Origin: JASGDN01 sp049841275
GTDB lineage: Bacteria > Chloroflexota > Chloroflexia > Thermomicrobiales > UBA6265
NCBI GenBank assembly: GCA_049841275.1
Contig: JASGDN010000012.1
Coordinates: 1 to 64,000 of the forward strand
DNA length: 64,000 nucleotides
Direction of reading: 5' to 3'
Every line of letters starts with the position of its first letter. The stretch's first letter is position 1. The translations under genes and the position numbers were made by a program. Below, piece after piece: positions 24,132 to 32,786 of the stretch. Under the pieces are notes generated by a model. It ran no database searches. It was not told where the DNA came from and saw nothing but the letters and a program-made list of their open reading frames with translations.

Positions 24132-25079
24132 CTATCCCTTTGCCTTGACGACGTGCGAGCTCCGGACATCGACCAGGTCTCGGATCGCGTCGCCGAGCAA
24201 GTTGCTCGTCAGTGCCACCAGCGTGATGCAGAGTCCGGGCGCGATCACCAGCCACGGGAACTGCCCGAAATACTGTCGGGCGTCGTTCAGCATCGTGCCC
24301 CAGTCGGCGGTCGGCGGCTGCACGCCGAGGCCGAGGAAGCTGAGGCTGGTGACGGTGAGGATGTTCGCGCCCAGATCGAGCGTCGCGATCACCACCACGG
24401 TTGTCGCCAGGTTCGGCACCAGATGCCGGAGCAGGATGCGCGGCGTGCTCGCGCCCAGCGAGATCGCGGCATCGACGTACAGTTGTTCCCGCAGCGAGAG
24501 GATGGCCGCCCGGAAGACGCGCGCCTGCCCCACCCAGCCCGCGCCGATCAACGCGACCAGGAGCGTGCTCGTTCCTGGCCCGAGGATGCCAAGGATCGCC
24601 AGCGTCAGCAGCAGACTCGGTAGGGAAAGCAAAACGGTGAGCACGGTCGAGATGGCGGCATCCACCTTGCCACCGAAGTAGCCGGTAACCACGCCCACCG
24701 CCAACCCGATGACGACGGTGCCGAGTGTCGCGATCGCCGACATTGCCAGCGTCACGCGACCACCGTGCAGCAGGCGGCTGAATTGATCCCGCCCGAGTTG
24801 GTCGGTGCCCAGCAGATGATCCCAACCAGGCTTCGCGAGCTGGTTCGGCATGTCCAGCGCATTCGGGTCGTAGGGCGAGATCCAGGGTGCGAGCACTGCC
24901 GCCAGCACGAAGACGAGGAGGATTGCGCTGGGCACGCCTACCGCCCAGTAGCGGCGCAGATCGCGCTTCTGGGGCCGGACGTTCGCATCGGCGTGGCGCG
25001 CCAGCCAGCCGGACGCCGGTCCGCCGTGCGTGGCGATCCCGGCTGGGGCCGGTGTTGCGGACAGGGGAGTGGAACTCAT
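24132..25079 (-). CDS. Nickel/peptide-type ABC transporter permease (NikC/DppC-like)
   Basis: This 315-residue permease has an N-terminal cytoplasmic extension, a membrane segment near VPSAILLVFVLAAVLAPW, the DppC-type HLLGTDQLGRDQFSRLLHG motif, and the EAA loop region DAAISLGASTPRILLRHLVPN, followed by SLSFLGLGVQPPTADWG. It forms the channel with the preceding permease. Its start overlaps the stop of that gene (ATGA at 25076-25079), and 119 bases separate it from the binding-protein gene. No ATPase gene is adjacent, so the importer must share ATPases encoded elsewhere. Confidence 0.88.
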   Translation of the reverse strand: MSSTPLSATPAPAGIATHGGPASGWLARHADANVRPQKRDLRRYWAVGVPSAILLVFVLAAVLAPWISPYDPNALDMPNQLAKPGWDHLLGTDQLGRDQFSRLLHGGRVTLAMSAIATLGTVVIGLAVGVVTGYFGGKVDAAISTVLTVLLSLPSLLLTLAILGILGPGTSTLLVALIGAGWVGQARVFRAAILSLREQLYVDAAISLGASTPRILLRHLVPNLATTVVVIATLDLGANILTVTSLSFLGLGVQPPTADWGTMLNDARQYFGQFPWLVIAPGLCITLVALTSNLLGDAIRDLVDVRSSHVVKAKG

Positions 25080-26020
25080 CGGGACGTGCCTCCGCCGAGC
25101 TTGATCCGTGGGTCGAGCACCGCGTAGCTGACGTCGGTGACGAGGTTGACGACGATGAACGAGACGCCGGTGATGAGGACGTACGCGCCGATCACCGGCA
25201 GGTCGCGCCCCGAGATGGACGCCAGCAGCGTGCTGCCGAGACCTGGCCAGGAGAAGATCGACTCGATCACGATGGCTCCGGCGAGGATCTGGCCGAAGCG
25301 AAGGCCGAGCAGCGTGAGGATCGGCAGCAGCGCGTTCGGCAGTGCGTGCCGGAACACGAGCGTCCATTCCGCCAGGCCCTTCGCACGGGCGGTTCGCACG
25401 AAGTCCTGCCGCCAGACGTCGATCACGGCGGAGCGGGTGAAGCGCATCAGGCTCGCCGCTGGACCGCATCCCAGCGCGATGACCGGAAGGATCAGGTACC
25501 GTACGCCGCCGTATCCGGCGACGGGCAGCCATTTCAGCTTCTCGGAGACGATCACGATCAGGATCAGCGCGAGCCAGAACGAGGGGATTGCCGCCAGGAA
25601 GAGGCTCACGGTTCTCCCCGCGAGATCGAGCTTGCTGCCCGCGTTCAGCCCGAAGACGATGCCCAGGCCAACACCCACGATGGTGGACGCGACGAACGCC
25701 GTCACACCGAGGCGCAAGGTCGGCCCCAGGCGCTCGCCGATGATCTCGGAGACGGGCCGCCCGGAGAGGAACGATGTGCCGAGATCGCCCTGCGCCAGGT
25801 TGACCACCCAGCGTCCGTAGCGGATGACGAGCGGATCGTTCAGCCCCAGCTTTTCGCGGTACTCCGCGATCGCCTCGGCGGTAGGCTCGACGCCACCGGC
25901 CCGCAACGCCGCTTCCGCCGGATCGCCTTTGGAGGCGCTGGTGAGGAGGAATGCGGCGAGCGTCAGGAAGATCAGGGTGGGAATCGCGAGGGCGGCGCGA
26001 CGAAGGATATAGGTTCCCAT
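25076..26020 (-). CDS. Nickel/peptide-type ABC transporter permease (NikB/DppB-like)
   Basis: The 314-residue protein has the DppB/NikB plan: a first membrane segment at residues 8-28 (RAALAIPTLIFLTLAAFLL), LGLNDPLVIRYGRWV, the periplasmic GDLGTSFLSGRPVSEI motif, five further segments, the EAA loop DFVRTARAKGLAEWTLVFRH and a C-terminal VLDPRIKLGGG. It is the first gene of the importer unit. Its stop is inside the start of the second permease gene. Confidence 0.9.
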   Translation of the reverse strand: MGTYILRRAALAIPTLIFLTLAAFLLTSASKGDPAEAALRAGGVEPTAEAIAEYREKLGLNDPLVIRYGRWVVNLAQGDLGTSFLSGRPVSEIIGERLGPTLRLGVTAFVASTIVGVGLGIVFGLNAGSKLDLAGRTVSLFLAAIPSFWLALILIVIVSEKLKWLPVAGYGGVRYLILPVIALGCGPAASLMRFTRSAVIDVWRQDFVRTARAKGLAEWTLVFRHALPNALLPILTLLGLRFGQILAGAIVIESIFSWPGLGSTLLASISGRDLPVIGAYVLITGVSFIVVNLVTDVSYAVLDPRIKLGGGTSR

Positions 26021-26692
26021 GCAGACTCCGGGGCGCGATGGGTATACGAACCCAAGCCCATCGCCATTGGCGGCGAGCGGCCGGGTTGGTCGGATGTGGC
26101 TGGGTTCGGATCAGGCGATGGAGTCGCCGCTGGTACACGATTCGCTGGGGCGCCGGAATGTGGCGAGCGGAAAGCGTCCTGGCCAGAACAGGCGTGTCGT
26201 CGTCTCCGCGACGCTGACGGGCGGCATCGTCGTGATGCGTTGTCCAATTCTGGCGACGATCGGCGACATGACGCGCTCCGTGCGGAAGGCGTGAAAAAAC
26301 GCCCGCTTCCGTGCTGGCAGAAGAGGCGTTGGTTCGGATCGGCCGGTTGGGACCGGTGGCGAACGCATTCCTCATCGCTCAGCGTGACTGCTGATCGGCA
26401 TTAGCACCTTCCCGGCGCCGTCGTTGGAGGGATTCCGGGGGGTTGCTGGAGCGTCTTTGGGCCGTTCCCTCAGCTCCTCTTGATGAGACATCGTGCGATA
26501 TGCGGTTGTTGAAATGACGTTACCTGAGCAAAGCAGGTATGTCAAGGGGAGCGGCTATCCGAATGAAAGTAATTGTCCTTGCAGAGCATCCTGGAGATGG
26601 CGGCGGTACACTCAGGGGAACCAGGACACGACGTGCCGCATTGTTACAGCAGCGAGGGGGGCACATGCCTGGAGGGACGGAGGGGCCGAGAG
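26021..26692. other. Gene-free stretch upstream of importer and secreted protein
   Basis: This 670-base stretch separates divergent genes. I see no convincing coding frame, RNA gene or large palindrome in it; promoters for both directions should lie here but no clear consensus pair stands out. Confidence 0.4.
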
Positions 26693-27697
26693 ATGGATCG
26701 ATGTTCCCGGCGAACGATCGTCACGAGTGCGCTTGGGGCTGCGGCAGCGCCGCGGCTGGCGGCGGCTCTTGCTCAGGGTGAAGACCCGCGGGATGCCGAG
26801 ACCGCCGTCGAGACCGTCCTCGGACAGCACGTCGCATGGGAAGACCCGTGGTTCCTCAAGGTGCATCAGCCGTTACCGGACTACGCCGAATCGGTCATCC
26901 TGGATTCGCCGCATGCGCGATTCGCGTTCGTCCTTCATGACACGACGGATCTCTCCTCCGAATACTGGTCGCCCAGGTACTATCGCGACACGTTGATCGA
27001 AGACCCCGAGCGATGGAATATCGACATCCTCTCGGTCTTCTCCGATCAACACGGATATCAGGCGGTGGTCGTCGGGCAGACGACGGATCGCGTGTACTAC
27101 TACTGTGTCATGGCGACCGATTCCCAGTTCCTGCTGGAGTTGGGACTGTATGCAAAGCTCGACCGGTTCGCGGAATCGTGGGACCTGGCGGCCGCCATCA
27201 CCCTGGATGGGCTGTCCGTCTTCGCCGGGTTCGACGAGGTGAAGATCCTGGGGCCGGTGGTCAAGCGCGCGAACGCCTCGTCCGTCATGGCGCCGGGTGA
27301 TGTCGAGCGAACCTATCTTGTCGCCATGTGGAGGTTCTACGACGAGATGTCCACCAGCACGGCGGAGGTGCAGGCCGCGCGGACCGAAGCCGGTTCCGAG
27401 GATGATGCCATTGCGGCCATCGAACCCTATGTCGATTCGTGGAGGACGAGCATCCGGAGCATGCAGGCGGTGGAGGTCCCGAGCCCGGATTTCGCGCGGC
27501 TCGACACCTCGGCGCAGGACGCGGCCGGAGCTTATGCGCTCGCGGCAGAACGATACGAGGGGATTGCGGCCACCGGGGAAGCCGCGCAATCGATCGCCTG
27601 GGCCGGGTTTCTCATCGAGTTGGCGACTGCCGGGGATCTCCTGCAGCAGATGAAGCAGGAACTCGATCGCTGGGAGATCCCGAGCGTAAACGCGTGA
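26693..27697 (+). CDS. Exported protein of unknown function with twin-arginine-like leader
   Basis: The 334-residue protein starts MDRCSRRTIVTSALGAAAAP, a twin-arginine-like leader (RRTIV) ending near ALAQG. I do not recognise the body. It contains two long beta-rich blocks (residues 45-190) with FAFVLHDTTDLSSEYW, ILSVFSDQHGYQAVVVGQTTDRVYYY and LDGLSVFAGFDEV. A helical C-terminal third follows, with many Ala, Glu and Ser and a short AYALAAERYEGIAATGEAA stretch. GGAGGGG lies upstream of 26693; longer in-frame starts are less convincing because the leader begins here. It is likely periplasmic or extracellular. Confidence 0.72.
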   Translation: MDRCSRRTIVTSALGAAAAPRLAAALAQGEDPRDAETAVETVLGQHVAWEDPWFLKVHQPLPDYAESVILDSPHARFAFVLHDTTDLSSEYWSPRYYRDTLIEDPERWNIDILSVFSDQHGYQAVVVGQTTDRVYYYCVMATDSQFLLELGLYAKLDRFAESWDLAAAITLDGLSVFAGFDEVKILGPVVKRANASSVMAPGDVERTYLVAMWRFYDEMSTSTAEVQAARTEAGSEDDAIAAIEPYVDSWRTSIRSMQAVEVPSPDFARLDTSAQDAAGAYALAAERYEGIAATGEAAQSIAWAGFLIELATAGDLLQQMKQELDRWEIPSVNA

Positions 27698-27775
27698 TAT
27701 GAGGCGCCGGCGACTGCGTGGGTGCTCCCAGCCTGGTGCCAGGTCCGCGGCAGGCGAAGGTGGAGTGGAGGGCGA

Positions 27776-28510
27776 TCAGTTCTCGGTCTGCACGTCGATG
27801 ACGATCGGCATGCCGGTGCGGATCCAGTCCGTGCCGACCTGGCCACCCTCGTATTTCGCGAGCATCCCGCGTCGGACAGACTCGATTTCCAGCGCATCGG
27901 TCGCGATCCGGGCTGACCCGGCATACACGTCATCCCCGATCCGGAAATGGACTGCTGGATTGCGCCGGAGATTCTTCACCCAATCCGTCGCGTCGCCGGC
28001 GCTTGCCACCGCGAAGATATGATCCCCCTCCTCGTCGGTCGCGAAGCCGATCTGCGTCTCGCGCGGCAGGCCGGAGATGCGTCCGGTCGTTTCGATGAAT
28101 CCGGTTCGGGCATCGTTGGCGTGAGGCCGTTTCGGTGGGTCGAGCGCGATCGCGAACGGTGTTCCCGAGCGCGCCCAGGCATTGCCGGCATCCAGGTCGC
28201 CGCCATGATACTTGTCGGCCATCAGCTGTCGTGCGGCGATGAGGCCGGCCTCGTCGTAGACCTCGTGGGCCTCCCCCGCGAACCATGTTTCGCCGATCCG
28301 GAAGCGCACGCGAGGGGTCTTGAGCAGGTTCTTCACCCAGTCCTTCGCGTTCGTGTAGCCGGAAAGCAGGATGATTTCACGGCCGGAATCGGGGACGCCG
28401 AACCAGATCTCGGTCTCGCGCGGTTCGCCGCTGATACGACCGGTCGTTTCCAGATACCCGAGCGGCTCGGCGCGCAGTGCTTCTGGCACGCGTGCAGGGG
28501 AGTTCGTCAT
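27776..28510 (-). CDS. Tandem DDN-like nitroreductase/quinone reductase family protein
   Basis: The 244-residue protein contains two copies of the deazaflavin-dependent nitroreductase (DUF385) domain. Copy one opens with YLETTGRISGEPRETEIWF (from about 19) and copy two with FIETTGRISGLPRETQIGF (from about 136). Each is followed by DWVKNLxxxPxVxFRIG and a short helical end. The usual protein is a single domain of about 130-150 residues that reduces substrates with F420H2 or flavin; here an internal duplication gives a pseudo-dimer. Its start overlaps the stop of the VOC gene (ATGA, 28507-28510). The cofactor is inferred. Confidence 0.82.
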   Translation of the reverse strand: MTNSPARVPEALRAEPLGYLETTGRISGEPRETEIWFGVPDSGREIILLSGYTNAKDWVKNLLKTPRVRFRIGETWFAGEAHEVYDEAGLIAARQLMADKYHGGDLDAGNAWARSGTPFAIALDPPKRPHANDARTGFIETTGRISGLPRETQIGFATDEEGDHIFAVASAGDATDWVKNLRRNPAVHFRIGDDVYAGSARIATDALEIESVRRGMLAKYEGGQVGTDWIRTGMPIVIDVQTEN

Positions 28511-28953
28511 TGTGCGGCCTCCGGAATGCGCTGGCCGTTCCACGCCACCACGGCGTCCATCAGTTCGACGCAGTTGCCGTCCGGATCGCTCACATAGAGC
28601 GAGCGATTGCCGTCGTCGAACGTCACGTCGTCGAGGATCGCCACGCCTTGCGCCTCGATGGATGCCTTCACTGTGGCGAACGTGCCGTGCGGGATACGGA
28701 GTGCGACGTGGACGTGCACGCCGCCGCGTCCCCCGGCGATCGCCTTCGCCCCGCCCGTCTCCACGGGCCAGAGACCCAAGGCTGCCGAGTCCCCGAGGTC
28801 GAACCATTCTGCCAGGCGGTCGTCGCGCCAGGATGCCACCTTCACGAGGCCGATCGCATCTTCGTAGAAGCGTGCAGAGGCAGCCAGATCGGCGACTTCC
28901 AGCACAACCTCGTGCAGGCCGGTCGGGCGGATACGGGGAGTGGAAACGGACAT
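28507..28953 (-). CDS. VOC family (glyoxalase/bleomycin resistance-like) protein
   Basis: The 148-residue protein has two beta-alpha-beta-beta-beta units. GLHEVVLEVADLAASARFYE starts the first, and RSLYVSDPDGNCVELMD ends the second with the metal-ligand Glu. Proteins of this fold are dioxygenases, glyoxalases or binding proteins for antibiotics; which one cannot be told. It is coupled to the downstream DDN-like gene and lies 26 bases after an FMN reductase gene, so it is part of a redox/resistance operon. Confidence 0.85.
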   Translation of the reverse strand: MSVSTPRIRPTGLHEVVLEVADLAASARFYEDAIGLVKVASWRDDRLAEWFDLGDSAALGLWPVETGGAKAIAGGRGGVHVHVALRIPHGTFATVKASIEAQGVAILDDVTFDDGNRSLYVSDPDGNCVELMDAVVAWNGQRIPEAAQ

Positions 28954-28979
28954 GGGAAGTTCCTCCGGGCGAATCGGGC

Positions 28980-29609
28980 TCAGTCGGCGGCGACGGCCTC
29001 GCGGGAGGCGCGCAGCCGCTGCAGCTCGACGATGTCGACGAGCTCCGCAATCATCGTCCTGCCGCGATTCAGGACTGCCTGGGACGTGATCCGTCCTTCG
29101 GCCCCGGCCATCTCCAGGTCACCGCCAGTGACGGCAACGGTGGTCGGCACCACGAGCCCGCGCATGCCGCGCACCGAGTGATAGAGCGCATTGATGACGT
29201 TCGCCGTGCTGGCGCCGCCGAATCCGGCGAGCCCGACCGGGCGGCCATCGAAGTAGGTGCCATCGTTGCCGTGCATGATGTGAACGGCGTCCAGCACGTT
29301 CTTGATCGCGCCGGTGATCGTGCCGTGGTAGTTGGGGGACTCGACGATGAAGCCGTCTGCCGCCTGGATCTGGCGGATCAGCCAATGCAGGTTGGCCGGT
29401 TGCTGGTCCAGCGGAATGTCCTCGTTGTATACGGGTAGGTCCAGCGCGCGGACATCGGCGAACACTGTTTCCGCGCCGGCTTCCTCCGCCAGGTCGAGCA
29501 GCGTCCGAGTGACAACGCGGTTGCGGGAGACGGCGCGCATGCTGCCGCCAATTCCGAGAATGCGGATACGGTCGGTGGCCGGGGTGAAGGTCTGGGTCAT
29601 GTCGCTCAT
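28980..29609 (-). CDS. NADPH-dependent FMN reductase family protein
   Basis: The 209-residue flavodoxin-like protein shows IRILGIGGSMRAVSRNRV (FMN phosphate loop), ADGFIVESPNYHGTITGAIKNVLD (the SPxYHGxxxGxLKNxLD block of this family) and PVGLAGFGG. It probably reduces FMN or quinones with NADPH. The start at 29609 gives a normal family length; the frame is open to 29741 but the extra residues do not match the family. A closely related gene lies directly upstream, suggesting an old tandem duplication. Confidence 0.88.
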   Translation of the reverse strand: MSDMTQTFTPATDRIRILGIGGSMRAVSRNRVVTRTLLDLAEEAGAETVFADVRALDLPVYNEDIPLDQQPANLHWLIRQIQAADGFIVESPNYHGTITGAIKNVLDAVHIMHGNDGTYFDGRPVGLAGFGGASTANVINALYHSVRGMRGLVVPTTVAVTGGDLEMAGAEGRITSQAVLNRGRTMIAELVDIVELQRLRASREAVAAD

Positions 29610-29718
29610 GCAGTATCTCTCGTGAATGGGCGCGTTCCTATCGGACGGGAAGCAACGCACGGATCGAAACCGGCGATATATCCGACTATACTGCACGGAG
29701 TTCAGAAGAATCCCACCC

Positions 29719-30498
29719 TTATCGGTAGGCGTCGGGCGCACGGACTGTGGCGGATGTCGCCCGGCGCACGCGCGGAGCCTTGTGCGGCATCCGCAGGCGT
29801 GCGGAGAACGAGACGAGTTCCTCCACCATCTGATCGAGCCGTTCTTCGATCTTCGGATCGTCGATCGTCGCCGTCTCGCGGTTGACGGCGCGTTCCGGCA
29901 CGGCGATATGCGTGGGGATGGTGATGCCCTTCAGGCCGCGCACCGTGTGCGTCAATGCCTGTAACACGCCCATCGCCGTCATGCCGCCGAAGGCCATCAC
30001 GGCCACCGGCTTGCCGCCGAGATAGGGAGGCTGGTCCCATCCGAGGAAGATCAGCGCATCGAGTACGTTCTTCACCGCACCGGAAACCGTACCGTGATAG
30101 GTGGGAGAGCAGATGATGAGGCCGTCCGCCTTGCGCACCTCGTCCAGGAGCCAGGCAAGTGTCGGTGGGTAATCCTCCAGCTTCCAGTCGGTGCGGAAGA
30201 GCGGCAAGTCCAGGTCGTTGACGGTCGCGAGGACGGTCTCGCAGCCCATCTCCTGCGCCCGTTGCAGGGTGGCCTCCAATGGGACCAGGCTCCAGGACTT
30301 GGCGCTGGTCGTGCCGCCGATCGCGAGGATGCGGAGCGGCCGCTCGTCGCTCTTCACGAACATCGGTCCCTCGACCCCGTTGTCCTCTTCGTACAGCGCA
30401 GGATCGGGCGCGTTGTGGATTACATCGCTGGCAGGAGTATTGGCTGGGGACGGATCGACGTGCGGTGTTTCCGGGTTGGAGGATGCGGAACTGGACAT
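29719..30498 (-). CDS. NADPH-dependent FMN reductase family protein, paralogue
   Basis: The 259-residue protein is a second flavodoxin-like reductase: LRILAIGGTTSAKSWS, ADGLIICSPTYHGTVSGAVKNVLDAL and KPVAVMAFGG. It differs from its neighbour by a 50-residue Pro/Ser/Asp-rich N-terminal extension and a basic C-terminal tail (APRVRRATSATVRA). An internal ATG near residue 46 (MFVKSDERP) could be the true start and would remove most of the extension. It lies 181 bases after the MFS gene. Confidence 0.85.
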   Translation of the reverse strand: MSSSASSNPETPHVDPSPANTPASDVIHNAPDPALYEEDNGVEGPMFVKSDERPLRILAIGGTTSAKSWSLVPLEATLQRAQEMGCETVLATVNDLDLPLFRTDWKLEDYPPTLAWLLDEVRKADGLIICSPTYHGTVSGAVKNVLDALIFLGWDQPPYLGGKPVAVMAFGGMTAMGVLQALTHTVRGLKGITIPTHIAVPERAVNRETATIDDPKIEERLDQMVEELVSFSARLRMPHKAPRVRRATSATVRAPDAYR

Positions 30499-30679
30499 CG
30501 GATGGGACCTTTCCTGCCCGGCGGGATCAATCGGGCTGGATGCTGATGCCGGGGAGAACGGATGCCGGATGGTTCGTGGCCCGCTCCGCTGCGGGCGGAC
30601 GACCGGCAGGGCGCACAATCTGCCTCCGATTGTACGGGAGCGTGTCGAGGAGGCGTGAGCTCCTCGACACACAGTATCG

Positions 30680-31987
30680 TCAGTCGACGTGCCGGACCGG
30701 CGTGCCGAACCAGAGGTACGGGACGTAGCACAGTACCAGGAAGCCGTTGATGGCCACCGCCCATTGCACGTTGAAGGCATCGGCCAGGGTGCCTGCCAGG
30801 AGACCGCCAATTGGGGTCAGTCCCCACAGCATCGTTTGGACCGCCACGATCCTCCCGCGATAGGACTCGTCGATGTTCGTTTGCACCAGGGTGTCGTTCA
30901 TCGTGCCGTAGGTCGAGAAGACCAGCCCCAGGAGCAGCATCGCCGGCAACGAGATCCAGAGCGAATTCGACAGGCCGAAGACGATCAGCATCGTCGCGAA
31001 GAGCGCGATTCCCGCGATCACGATCCGTCCCCGGTGCCGCACGCCGGAGAGCATCGCCACCAGCAGCGTCCCCGACAGCGCGCCGATCCCGTTCGCCGTC
31101 AGCAGCCAGCCGAGACCACCGTCTGGCAGGTGCAGCACGTCCTTGGCGATCGCGGGAGCCATCGTCGAGTAGGCCATGCCCAGCGCAATCGGCACGATGT
31201 CCACCGAGAGCAGCGCCCGGATCTTCGGGGTGCGCCAGATATAGCGGTACCCTTCGATCAGGGTGGCGAATGGGCTTTCCGCCGGTTTCGCCGTCTCGTC
31301 GAGCGGCGCTGGCCGCCGCATCATCGCGGTTGTCAGGGTGAACAGGACGATCAGGAACGGTACGGCGGCGGCCGCGGTGAAGCCGAAGCAGAAGGCAATG
31401 CCCAGGGCGCCGATCATCCAGCCGGCCAGCGTCGGGCCGAGGACGCGCGCACCGTTGAACGCAGCGGAATTGATGGCGACGGCACTCTGCAGTCGCGAGC
31501 GATCGACCAGCGTCGGCGCCATCGCGAGACGGGCCGGCCAGTCGAATCCGGTGACGATCCCCATGACGAGCGCGACGATTGCGAGGTGCCAGAACTGGAT
31601 GCTGTCGGTTGCGATCAGCATGGTGACCGTAGTCATCAGCGTGATCATCGTCACCTGTACCGCGATCACGACTTTCCGGCGATCGACGCGGTCGAGATAT
31701 GCCCCGGCCACTGGCCCGACCAGCAGTTCCGGGATTGCCTGCAGGAAGCTGATGAGCCCGAGCTTGAACTCGTCGCCGGTCAGATCGTAGACGAGGACGC
31801 CCATCGCCGTGATCCGCACCCACGTCCCCGTCATCGAGAGGCAGAGCGTGTACCAGTAGCGGGCGAAGGCCGGAACCTCCAGCGCGCTGAACGGCCCTCG
31901 CCGCCGGACCGGCTCTTCCGGCTCCGTGCTGGCCAGCGCTTCGGAGTGCTCTTCGTTCACCGTCTCTTCCAGCACCGTGCTGCTCAT
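30680..31987 (-). CDS. MFS transporter (MFS_3/EntS-like exporter)
   Basis: This 435-residue protein has twelve predicted membrane segments and the MFS_3 pattern: FARYWYTLCLSMTGTWVR in segment 1, LLVGPVAGAYLDRVDRRKVV (loop 2-3 motif), and FNGARVLGPTLAGWMIG before the central loop. Members export siderophores, macrolides or other small molecules. It starts in the ATGA overlap with a VOC gene (31984-31987), and pairing with a VOC protein suggests drug or toxic-metabolite export. The substrate is unknown. Confidence 0.88.
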   Translation of the reverse strand: MSSTVLEETVNEEHSEALASTEPEEPVRRRGPFSALEVPAFARYWYTLCLSMTGTWVRITAMGVLVYDLTGDEFKLGLISFLQAIPELLVGPVAGAYLDRVDRRKVVIAVQVTMITLMTTVTMLIATDSIQFWHLAIVALVMGIVTGFDWPARLAMAPTLVDRSRLQSAVAINSAAFNGARVLGPTLAGWMIGALGIAFCFGFTAAAAVPFLIVLFTLTTAMMRRPAPLDETAKPAESPFATLIEGYRYIWRTPKIRALLSVDIVPIALGMAYSTMAPAIAKDVLHLPDGGLGWLLTANGIGALSGTLLVAMLSGVRHRGRIVIAGIALFATMLIVFGLSNSLWISLPAMLLLGLVFSTYGTMNDTLVQTNIDESYRGRIVAVQTMLWGLTPIGGLLAGTLADAFNVQWAVAINGFLVLCYVPYLWFGTPVRHVD

Positions 31988-32481
31988 CGTCGCGTTCCGT
32001 CTTCCATATGATCTTCCGGATTGTCGATCGTGGTGTCGTCCCCGAACGGCAGCGGTATGTTCCGCACACCTGGGCCTGGCATGAAGACGACGCGCCATCC
32101 ATCCGGGTCTTTATAGGTGTGACCGCCGTTCGCCCACCAGGGATTCTCCGGCCTGACCTCCGCGATGTCGAGAGCTTGCATGCGTGCAGCCATCCGCTCC
32201 ACATCGGATGCGGCAAGGTAGAAGACCAGCAGGTTGTCGGCGCTTGGCGCAGGACAGGGACTGCCGTCTGCATGGCGCGTGAATTCGAGATGGTAGCGTC
32301 CGTCCGGCATGCCGAGGATCAGGCCATCGTACCCGTGATGATCGCCATCTTCGCCGTGTCGCCAGGCGGTGATCTTTGGCAGGCCGACGATCTGGTGATA
32401 GAAGTGTTCGATTTCGTTCAGGCGATCCGTTGGCCGGGCGATGCGGACCTGCATGACGGCGCCATTGGCAAACAGGTTCAA
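31984..32481 (-). CDS. VOC family protein coupled to the MFS exporter
   Basis: The 165-residue VOC protein shows MQVRIARPTDRLNEIEHFYH, GRYHLEFTRHADG and DPDGWRVVFMPGPGV. A TTG at 32481 is taken as the start because GGAGGAG lies about six bases upstream of it; the ATG at residue 10 (32454) has no such site. It is the first gene of the transcript that continues into the MFS exporter. It may bind or modify the same compound the transporter exports. Confidence 0.8.
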   Translation of the reverse strand: MNLFANGAVMQVRIARPTDRLNEIEHFYHQIVGLPKITAWRHGEDGDHHGYDGLILGMPDGRYHLEFTRHADGSPCPAPSADNLLVFYLAASDVERMAARMQALDIAEVRPENPWWANGGHTYKDPDGWRVVFMPGPGVRNIPLPFGDDTTIDNPEDHMEDGTRR

Positions 32482-32675
32482 AGAAGTCTCCTCCCCCTTT
32501 GGCGCGGTCGTTCGGCGTGGGCAGGATGCATCGTGGCATGCGAGATTGGTGGCTGGCGACGCGATCGTGTCCGGTGCACAACACGGCTATGTCCGGGATG
32601 GGCGGCGGCGTTCATGGTTCGTATGCGCACGGTAGCAAACGCCGCCCGATAAAGCAAGCGATCGCTGTGTTTATT

Positions 32676-32703
32676 CGTTGGGTCCGCTATACTGGACCCA
32701 ACG
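32676..32703. promoter_or_regulatory. Perfect palindrome spanning a TATACT box, likely operator
   Basis: CGTTGGGTCC and GGACCCAACG form a perfect 10-bp inverted repeat around eight bases that contain TATACT (32688-32693), a good -10 for the regulator gene. An 8-bp direct repeat GATCGCTG flanks it at 32660 and 32703. It lies between the divergent VOC-MFS operon and the SufR-like gene. A clear -35 is not seen. Confidence 0.6.
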
Positions 32704-32786
32704 ATCGCTGGATGACAGTGTTCGCTAAGAGCCGAATTCGACTCTATGCGGCCGGATGTCGTCCATCGCGCAGGGATTCGCTCGTC

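Noticed and set aside
24887..26404. 505-codon plus-strand frame over the two permease genes
   Set aside because: The permeases on the minus strand have clear family motifs and coupled starts; the opposite frame is rich in Arg/Asp/Gln without domains.
30689..32011. 440-codon plus-strand frame over the MFS gene
   Set aside because: His/Arg/Gln-rich translation typical of antisense to a membrane protein gene.
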